NCBI GenBank assembly: GCA_017633615.1
Contig: JAGBPB010000079.1
Location: 1-6,996 of the forward strand
Direction of reading: 5' to 3'
Source: Bacteroidaceae bacterium
Lineage (GTDB): Bacteria > Bacteroidota > Bacteroidia > Bacteroidales > Bacteroidaceae
Length of the DNA stretch: 6,996 bases
Shown here: positions 1-4,848 of the stretch, piece after piece
Numbering within the stretch: the stretch's first letter is position 1
How the letters are laid out: each line of letters begins with the position of its first letter
Program-made: the position numbers and the translations under genes
Notes under the pieces: generated by a model
What the model was told of the DNA's origin: nothing
Databases searched by the model: none
The model's input: the letters and a program-made list of their open reading frames with translations, nothing else

Positions 1-1
1 C

Positions 2-100
2 CGGAGCTATATCCGATACTATAATAACGATAGAATCAAACTAAGGCTAAAAGGAAAGAGTCCGGTGCAATACCGAACTCTATTCCAAACTAAGGCCTAG
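2..100 (+). CDS. IS3-family transposase (OrfB, integrase core), C-terminal fragment
   Basis: Thirty-two codons run from the left edge to a TAG at 98-100. The peptide contains YIRYYNNDRIK, then KGKSPVQYRTLF, which is the characteristic C-terminus of IS150-group OrfB transposases (the Y-x-x-Y-Y-N-N-x-R-x-K motif followed by S-P-V-x-Y-R). The DDE catalytic residues lie upstream, outside the window. OrfB carries out cut-and-join of the element's ends and is normally made by -1 frameshifting from OrfA. The stop lies 12 bases before the terminal inverted repeat, normal for this family. It is cut by the window edge; nothing visible says it is broken. Confidence 0.8.
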   Translation, partial: RSYIRYYNNDRIKLRLKGKSPVQYRTLFQTKA

Positions 101-111
101 CAATTAATGTT

Positions 112-140
112 AAACCGTCCAACTTTTGGGGGTCACATCA
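112..140 (-). repeat. Right terminal inverted repeat of the IS3-family element
   Basis: Read on the - strand from 140 the sequence starts TGATGTGACCCCC and continues AAAAGTTGGACGG, ending near 112. The terminal TG dinucleotide, the C-run and the GTTGGAC block are typical of IS150-group ends, where OrfB binds. The inner boundary is approximate because the left repeat is not in the window for comparison. Confidence 0.7.
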
Positions 141-159
141 TTGTCCGACCCTTTTTTTT
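130..159 (+). terminator. Candidate intrinsic terminator spanning the IS junction
   Basis: GGGTC at 130-134 pairs with GACCC at 147-151 around a 12-base loop. The stem can be extended by two G-T wobble pairs, and the second arm runs straight into eight T residues at 152-159. This would stop + strand transcription leaving the insertion sequence before it enters the M3 gene from behind. The stem is short and the loop long, so strength is uncertain. The left arm lies in the insertion sequence and the right arm in flanking DNA. It would not work on the - strand, where no T-run follows. Confidence 0.4.
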
Positions 160-2242
160 ATTGGATGATGTCAAGTTGGCGTAACAAGGCTTCCGGTTCT
201 GGATCGTGCCCGCGGAAATCACGGTAGAGCTGTGCGGCTTCAACGCTGCCGCCCTGCTCAAGCAGGTGTCGGAACTTGCCGGCTGTCTCCTTGTCAAATA
301 TGCCTTTCTCCTCAAAGAGGCTGAAACCGTCGGCAGCAAGGACCTCGGCCCATTTGTATGAGTAGTAGCCTGCTGCGTATCCGCCACTGAATATGTGGCT
401 GAATGCAGTTGAGACCATGCATTCGGGGACTGATGTAAGCACATCGGTGGGCAGGAGAGCCTGCTTTTCAAACTTGATCACTTCACCTTCAATGGGGGCA
501 GTAAGAGTGTGGTAAGACATGTCAAGTGTGCCGTACTGAATCTGGCGCAAGTGATAGTAGGCGCTCAGATAGTTCTTTGAGGCCTTAATCTTGGCTATCA
601 GCGAGTCGGGCAGGGGCTCTCCGGTCTGATAATGTTTGGCGAAGGTGGACAGATACTCTTTTTCATATCCCCAGTTCTCCATTATCTGTGAGGGCAGTTC
701 CACAAAATCATGATCTACGCCGGTACCGGTCATTGAGGGATAACGTCCCTTGGCCAGGATGCCGTGCAGGGAGTGGCCGAACTCATGCAGCATGGTGGTG
801 AACTCATCATGTGTAATAAGAGAAGGCGTATCGGCAGTAGGCTTGGTGAAATTGGTTACCAGGCTGATGAAGGGGCGCTGCTCAACACCGTTTTGGATCT
901 TGAGGTCACGGAAAGATGTCATCCAGGCACCGCTGCGCTTGGTGGCACGCGGGAAGAAATCAGCATAGAAAAGGGCCAGGAAGGAGCCGTCGGCATCATG
1001 CACCTCATATACCTTAACGTCAGGATGATAAACGGGTACATCGGCGGGCTGGAAGGTTATTCCGTACAGACGGTTAGCCAGACTGAAGATGGCGTCTATA
1101 CAGTCCTCAAGACGGAAGTAGGGCTTGAGTTCCTCATCTGTCACGTTGTACTTTGCAATACGCTGTTTCTCTGCATAATAGTTGAAATCCCACGGACGGA
1201 TTTCATCGCCCTCAAAACCTATTGATTTGGCAAACTTATTTAGTTGGGCCACCTCTTGCTTTGCCTTAGGCAGGGCGGGCTCGCGCAGTTTCTCAATGAA
1301 ATCCCATACTGCGGCGCCGTTCTTTACCATGCGCAGCTCAGTCTGATAATCGGCAAAGTCCTTGTAACCCAGCAAGGCGGCTTTCTTGTAGCGCAGGTCC
1401 ACAATCTGACGAATGGTCTCACAGTTGTCCCACTCATCGCCGTAGGCACGGCGGTTATAGGCGCGGTAAATCTTTTCACGCAGGTCACGACGGTCACTGT
1501 ATTTCAAGAGTGCAGAGCAACTGGGGGCGGACAGGTCAAACAGCCAGCCCTCAACACCCTTGTCCTTGGCGGCCTGTGCGGCCATATCGCGTACATAACC
1601 GGGCAGTCCGGCCAGATCCTTCTCATTAGTGAGAACCATTGTAAAGGCGTTTGTTGAGGCCAGCAGGTTCTTCTGGTACTGGAGAGAGAGCAGGGATAGC
1701 TTCTCACTTAACTCACTGTATGTCTTCTTGTCTTCAGCGCTCAGGTTGGCTCCGTTACGCTCAAATGATTTATAGGTATCATCCAGCAACTTTTTCTGGT
1801 CAGGGTCCAGATTCAGGTTGCCGCGCTGGTCATATACAGTCTTGATACGTTTGAACAGCTCTTCATTCAAGCTTACGTACATGGAGTACTCTGTAGCCAT
1901 GGGCGATATTTTCTCAGCTATCTCCTGGAGCTCATCGGTAGCATCGGCTTCAAGCAGGTTATAGAAAATGCTCCCTACGCTGTTTACCTTGCTGCCGGCA
2001 AATTCAAGGGCCTCAATGGTGTTCTCAAAGGTGGGAGCGTCAGGGTTGTTGACGATGGCGTCAATCTCCTGTTTGCCCTCCTTGAAGGCCTGCTCAAAGG
2101 CGGGAAGGTAATGCTTGTTCTCAATCTTGTCAAACTGGGGCGCGCCGTAGGGGAGCGTTGACTCTGTAAGTAACGGGTTGTTCTGCATGTTGCAAGCGGT
2201 TAAAAGTGCAGCGCTGAGCATACACGTAATGATTTTGTTCAT
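158..2242 (-). CDS. dcp: M3-family zinc metallopeptidase, peptidyl-dipeptidase Dcp/oligopeptidase A type, lipoprotein
   Basis: This 694-residue protein is the normal length for the family (E. coli Dcp is about 680). Family M3 enzymes cut short peptides, Dcp removing C-terminal dipeptides. The zinc site is complete: H486-E487-F488-G489-H490 is the HExxH motif, and E515 in DFVELPSQ is the third ligand, 29 residues after the first His as in E. coli Dcp. The conserved block FSHIFSGGYAAGYYSYKW lies at 614-631 near the substrate-binding region. The N-terminal part (about 35-230) is the helical region with the typical FENTIEALE motif. Residues 1-17 form a lipoprotein signal with lipobox L-T-A-C17, so the enzyme is probably anchored in the envelope, unlike soluble E. 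coli Dcp. The TAA stop falls in the run of A residues complementary to the T-tract at 152-159. Dcp versus oligopeptidase A cannot be settled by motif; the DFVELPSQIMENW block has features of both. The family call is very secure. Confidence 0.95.
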   Translation of the reverse strand: MNKIITCMLSAALLTACNMQNNPLLTESTLPYGAPQFDKIENKHYLPAFEQAFKEGKQEIDAIVNNPDAPTFENTIEALEFAGSKVNSVGSIFYNLLEADATDELQEIAEKISPMATEYSMYVSLNEELFKRIKTVYDQRGNLNLDPDQKKLLDDTYKSFERNGANLSAEDKKTYSELSEKLSLLSLQYQKNLLASTNAFTMVLTNEKDLAGLPGYVRDMAAQAAKDKGVEGWLFDLSAPSCSALLKYSDRRDLREKIYRAYNRRAYGDEWDNCETIRQIVDLRYKKAALLGYKDFADYQTELRMVKNGAAVWDFIEKLREPALPKAKQEVAQLNKFAKSIGFEGDEIRPWDFNYYAEKQRIAKYNVTDEELKPYFRLEDCIDAIFSLANRLYGITFQPADVPVYHPDVKVYEVHDADGSFLALFYADFFPRATKRSGAWMTSFRDLKIQNGVEQRPFISLVTNFTKPTADTPSLITHDEFTTMLHEFGHSLHGILAKGRYPSMTGTGVDHDFVELPSQIMENWGYEKEYLSTFAKHYQTGEPLPDSLIAKIKASKNYLSAYYHLRQIQYGTLDMSYHTLTAPIEGEVIKFEKQALLPTDVLTSVPECMVSTAFSHIFSGGYAAGYYSYKWAEVLAADGFSLFEEKGIFDKETAGKFRHLLEQGGSVEAAQLYRDFRGHDPEPEALLRQLDIIQ

Positions 2243-2273
2243 ACAATTTTGGTTGTTATTCTCCGCGAAGTTA

Positions 2274-2281
2274 CAAAATAA
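2274..2281 (-). promoter_or_regulatory. Possible -7 element for the M3 peptidase gene
   Basis: On the - strand this reads TTATTTTG, one mismatch from the Bacteroidetes -7 consensus TAnnTTTG. It would place a transcript start about 20-25 bases before the ATG at 2242. No convincing -33 TTTG element is seen at the expected distance, so the call is weak. Confidence 0.25.
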
Positions 2282-2284
2282 TGT

Positions 2285-2292
2285 TACCTTTA
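2285..2292 (+). promoter_or_regulatory. Likely -7 promoter element for the beta-helix/C11/GH3 operon
   Basis: TACCTTTA differs only in the last base from the Bacteroidetes -7 consensus TAnnTTTG, and lies in an AT-rich context (ACAAAATAATGT just upstream) typical of such promoters. A transcript starting a few bases downstream, near 2297-2300, would exclude the ATG at 2281 and favour translation from 2302 or 2311. A clear -33 TTTG at the right spacing is missing. The element lies in the same short divergent region as the possible M3 promoter, so the two could interfere. Confidence 0.4.
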
Positions 2293-2310
2293 CCGAAATT
2301 AATGCTTATT

Positions 2311-3585
2311 ATGTTCAAGAGGATTCTTTCTATCGCCTGGGGTGTCATGAGTGTGTCAGCTTTGTTTGGCCAGGCCAGCTATCGTGCCACCTTTTATGTG
2401 GATGGCGCCAAGGAAAAGGAGCAGAACCGATCTCATACTTCACTTGAGTCTGTTGAACCCAATGCCAGCGTAGTGTATGCTACTGGCGGTGTGGAGCTAT
2501 TTCTTTCACATATGCGCCTTAACAAGACATCCGGTTCCATAAGTGATGCCACCCACAGGGAGACGGGCCACAACTCTGTGGTTCTGGCCGATGATGGCAG
2601 CCGTGTGTGGATGGATTTCTGTGATGTGAACTCACATACTCCACAGGCAGATGGAATATCAGCCAGCGGTGAGGGTACCCTGATAAATGTACGTGAGGGT
2701 ACTATAAATATGTCAAGACCTGGATCAGCAGCCGTAAATGCCACTAACAAGAGCAAGATCAATGTAGTGGGTACGATTATAAATATTTACTCAAACCAGA
2801 GCCCTTCATTCTATGCTTGCTCGGAAGGCGTGGTGGAGGTAACGGAAGGCAAGGGTGACAATACCGGCCAGGGATCACCTCTGTTCTATGCTTCAGCTGG
2901 AACTGTCAAGGGCGAGAAATGCCGTATGTCAGCGGCTAAATGGGCTATAGGATGCCTTGATGACGGTTTGTTGGAATTGACACATAATGATCTTAAATCC
3001 AACAGCTTATGCGGATTCTTAGTGCATGGCGCTGATGGTCGTGTAAGAGAATCCCGTTCCAGCGGAAAGCTCATACTAAAGAACAATAAGATCATGGTAA
3101 ATGAGGGTCCGGTCATTTTTGTTACCAATGCGGCTGGAGAGATATCGCTTTCCGGAAATAAGATAAGCTGCAAGAGTGATGAGATTATCTCCGTCAAGGG
3201 CGATGAATGGGGCGTCAAGAACCAGAATCAGGGTGATGCCATTATAACTGTTCTGAAACAGACTCTTAGCGGTGATATTTACGTGGACAGCATCAGCAGC
3301 CTGACCCTGAATCTTGAAAAAGGGGCTAAGCTGAACGGCCGCATAACCGGTAAGGAAAGCCCCTGGCGTAATGTCAAGGTATCAATCAAAAAGGGCTCTA
3401 CGTGGACTATGAAAGGGGATTGTTACTTAACTTCAATAACATTTGATCAGCCATTGGAAAAAGGACTTAAGCAGATCAAAGGCAAGCACGTTATCTACTA
3501 TGATCCTGATGATGCGCTGTGCCGTAATCTGGACGGAAAGGAGTACAAGACCGGTGGCGGTAAGTTGGTTCCGATAAAGAAATGA
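2311..3585 (+). CDS. Exported protein with predicted right-handed parallel beta-helix fold, function unknown
   Basis: I do not recognise a named family. From the ATG at 2311 the protein is 424 residues. It begins MFKRILSIAWG with a hydrophobic stretch to SALFG, a plausible signal peptide cut before QAS, with no lipobox, so it is likely periplasmic or secreted. Starts at 2281 or 2302 would add 10 or 3 residues; 2311 is preferred because it gives a clean signal peptide and lies downstream of the promoter-like element at 2285. From about residue 60 to 380 the chain is a ladder of 22-26-residue coils, each with a strand of alternating hydrophobic residues, a Gly/Asn turn and a second strand. Examples are GKLILKNNKIMV, GEISLSGNKISC, SKINVVGTIINI and GTLINVREGTINM. 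This is the pattern of parallel beta-helix proteins such as pectate-lyase-like proteins and adhesins. The last coils (SSLTLNLEKGAKLNGRI, VKVSIKKGSTWTMKGDCYL) resemble repeats in surface proteins of gut bacteria. No catalytic motif and no obvious type IX sorting domain are seen. Eight cysteines are scattered through the exported part. The stop overlaps the start of the C11 peptidase gene. Confidence 0.8.
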   Translation: MFKRILSIAWGVMSVSALFGQASYRATFYVDGAKEKEQNRSHTSLESVEPNASVVYATGGVELFLSHMRLNKTSGSISDATHRETGHNSVVLADDGSRVWMDFCDVNSHTPQADGISASGEGTLINVREGTINMSRPGSAAVNATNKSKINVVGTIINIYSNQSPSFYACSEGVVEVTEGKGDNTGQGSPLFYASAGTVKGEKCRMSAAKWAIGCLDDGLLELTHNDLKSNSLCGFLVHGADGRVRESRSSGKLILKNNKIMVNEGPVIFVTNAAGEISLSGNKISCKSDEIISVKGDEWGVKNQNQGDAIITVLKQTLSGDIYVDSISSLTLNLEKGAKLNGRITGKESPWRNVKVSIKKGSTWTMKGDCYLTSITFDQPLEKGLKQIKGKHVIYYDPDDALCRNLDGKEYKTGGGKLVPIKK

Positions 3586-4835
3586 CTATCAGGAGAATAT
3601 TGTCACTATATACCAGGTTTGCCGGAGTGTTGATGATGATCATTGCTCTGGCTCTTTGTGTTTCATGTGTCCACATTGAGGAGGTAGGCGATTCATACAA
3701 GAGGACTGTGTTGGTGTATATTGCCGCCGATAATAATGGTCTTACAGGGGCTGCCAATTCCAATCTCCTCTCTATGAAAAAGTCTCTTAAGAGAGGCATA
3801 AAGGATGCCAATCTGTTGGTGTTTGTTGATAAGGAGGGCGACAAACCTATGCTTCTGCGTATGCATGACGGCAGACAGGATACGCTGATTGTTTATAAGG
3901 AGATGGACTCTTCAAAGCCTGCCGTGCTTAGTTATGTTATTGATTATGTGAGAGAAAACTGGCAGGCAGATTATTACGGGCTTGTGCTGTGGTCACACGG
4001 CACAGGGTGGATTCCCACATCCCAGCTCCATTTTGTAGCTCCCAACTTTAATTATATTCAGTCCCGTGACGGAAGTCATGGGGGAACAAGCGTTTTGAAA
4101 TATCAGCGCTATGCGTCAGAAGGCACCAAGGCTTTTGCGTGGGAAGATAAATATAACCAAACCCCGCCTTATTCATGCATGGAACTGGATGATCTGGCCA
4201 AAGTGATCCCGGATGGCATGTTTGATTACATAGTCTTTGACGCATGTTACATGGGTAATGTGGAGGTGGCTTATGCGTTGAGGCATAAGGCACGGTATAT
4301 AGTATCATCTTGCTATGAGATAGTGGATCAGGGGCTACCTTACAAAAATGTAACGTGTGATCTTCTTAAAGGTAACCTGATAAAGATATGCCGGGACTTT
4401 TACTCCTATTATTATGACTGCCAGTCAGGTTGGGAGCGAATGGCCGGAATCTCACTGGTCAAGACCGATCAACTGGACAGTCTGGCACATTGTTTCCGCA
4501 AGATTGTGGCTGAAAGGAAAGATATCATTCAAAAAATAAATGTTGCAGAGATTCAGCATTTTGACAGATTCAGGAATCATGTATTCTATGATCTGGAGGA
4601 TTTTGTGGACAAAATCGGCACGAATGATGAATTCAAGAAGGAATTTCATCGCCAGCTTGAGGAGTGTATTCCTTTCAAGAAATCCACTCCGTATATATTT
4701 CCTGATAACATTGACTCAATAAAAGTTGAAAAATACTGCGGCCTGAGCGTTTATATCCCTGTAAGCAAGTATGAAGCATCAGGCCTTAATGATGATTACC
4801 GCAAGACGGAATGGAGCATAGATACGGATTATTAG
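3582..4835 (+). CDS. Clostripain-family (C11) cysteine peptidase, probable lipoprotein
   Basis: Family C11 enzymes cut proteins after Arg or Lys using a His-Cys dyad. This 417-residue protein shows the family landmarks in order: strand RTVLVYIAADNNG at 41-53; catalytic His139 in LVLWSHGTGW; catalytic Cys222 in YIVFDACYMGNVE; then RYIVSSCYEIVDQGLPY and, near the end, GLSVYIP. Asp220, two before the Cys, matches the S1-pocket Asp that gives basic P1 specificity in Parabacteroides PmC11. The N-terminus has a long hydrophobic segment (14-28) ending LCVSC29. This is a non-classical lipobox, with Cys at -3, so it is either a lipoprotein signal or an uncleaved anchor. The start ATG overlaps the previous stop as ATGA, indicating translational coupling. 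The His-Cys spacing of 83 residues is much longer than the 46 of PmC11. The C-terminal TEWSIDTDY fits the family's usual end, so it appears complete. Its natural substrate is unknown. Confidence 0.92.
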   Translation: MTIRRILSLYTRFAGVLMMIIALALCVSCVHIEEVGDSYKRTVLVYIAADNNGLTGAANSNLLSMKKSLKRGIKDANLLVFVDKEGDKPMLLRMHDGRQDTLIVYKEMDSSKPAVLSYVIDYVRENWQADYYGLVLWSHGTGWIPTSQLHFVAPNFNYIQSRDGSHGGTSVLKYQRYASEGTKAFAWEDKYNQTPPYSCMELDDLAKVIPDGMFDYIVFDACYMGNVEVAYALRHKARYIVSSCYEIVDQGLPYKNVTCDLLKGNLIKICRDFYSYYYDCQSGWERMAGISLVKTDQLDSLAHCFRKIVAERKDIIQKINVAEIQHFDRFRNHVFYDLEDFVDKIGTNDEFKKEFHRQLEECIPFKKSTPYIFPDNIDSIKVEKYCGLSVYIPVSKYEASGLNDDYRKTEWSIDTDY

Positions 4836-4848
4836 CATTTTATTAAAT

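Larger units (their letters stand above)
1..140 (+). mobile_element. Right end of an IS3-family (IS150-like) insertion sequence, partial
   Basis: The stretch holds the C-terminal codons of an IS3-type transposase followed by a terminal inverted repeat ending in CA, the order expected at the right end of an IS3-family element. Read inward on the - strand the tip is TGATGTGACCCCC followed by AAAAGTTGGAC, matching the general form of IS150-group ends (TG at the tip, CCC block, then GTTGGAC). The rest of the element lies left of the window. IS3 elements usually duplicate 3-4 bases of target; TTG or TTGT at 141-144 would be the right copy, but the left copy cannot be seen. The element sits 17 bases past the stop codon of the M3 peptidase gene, so that gene was left intact. 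Confidence 0.8.

Noticed and set aside
57..81. Ten-base-pair hairpin with one mismatch (AGAGTCCGGT / ACCGAACTCT), followed on the - strand by a T-rich stretch
   Set aside because: It could end - strand transcripts from the M3 gene, but it lies inside transposase coding sequence and its T-run is interrupted (TTTCCTTTT). Too weak to list as a terminator.
37..96. Direct repeat CAAACTAAGGC at 37-47 and 86-96
   Set aside because: Both copies fall in the end of the transposase gene but in different reading frames. There are only two copies of 11 bases, so this is neither an array nor a convincing binding site.
133..471. - strand reading frame of 112 codons
   Set aside because: It lies in another frame of the M3 peptidase gene, runs across the insertion-sequence junction and has no recognisable protein features.
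764..1657. + strand reading frames of 153 and 137 codons opposite the M3 gene
   Set aside because: They are antisense to a complete, motif-verified peptidase gene and show no family motif; they are by-products of its codon pattern.
3491..3844. - strand reading frame of 117 codons across the beta-helix/C11 junction
   Set aside because: It is antisense to two coupled genes, with no signal peptide, motif or promoter to support it.
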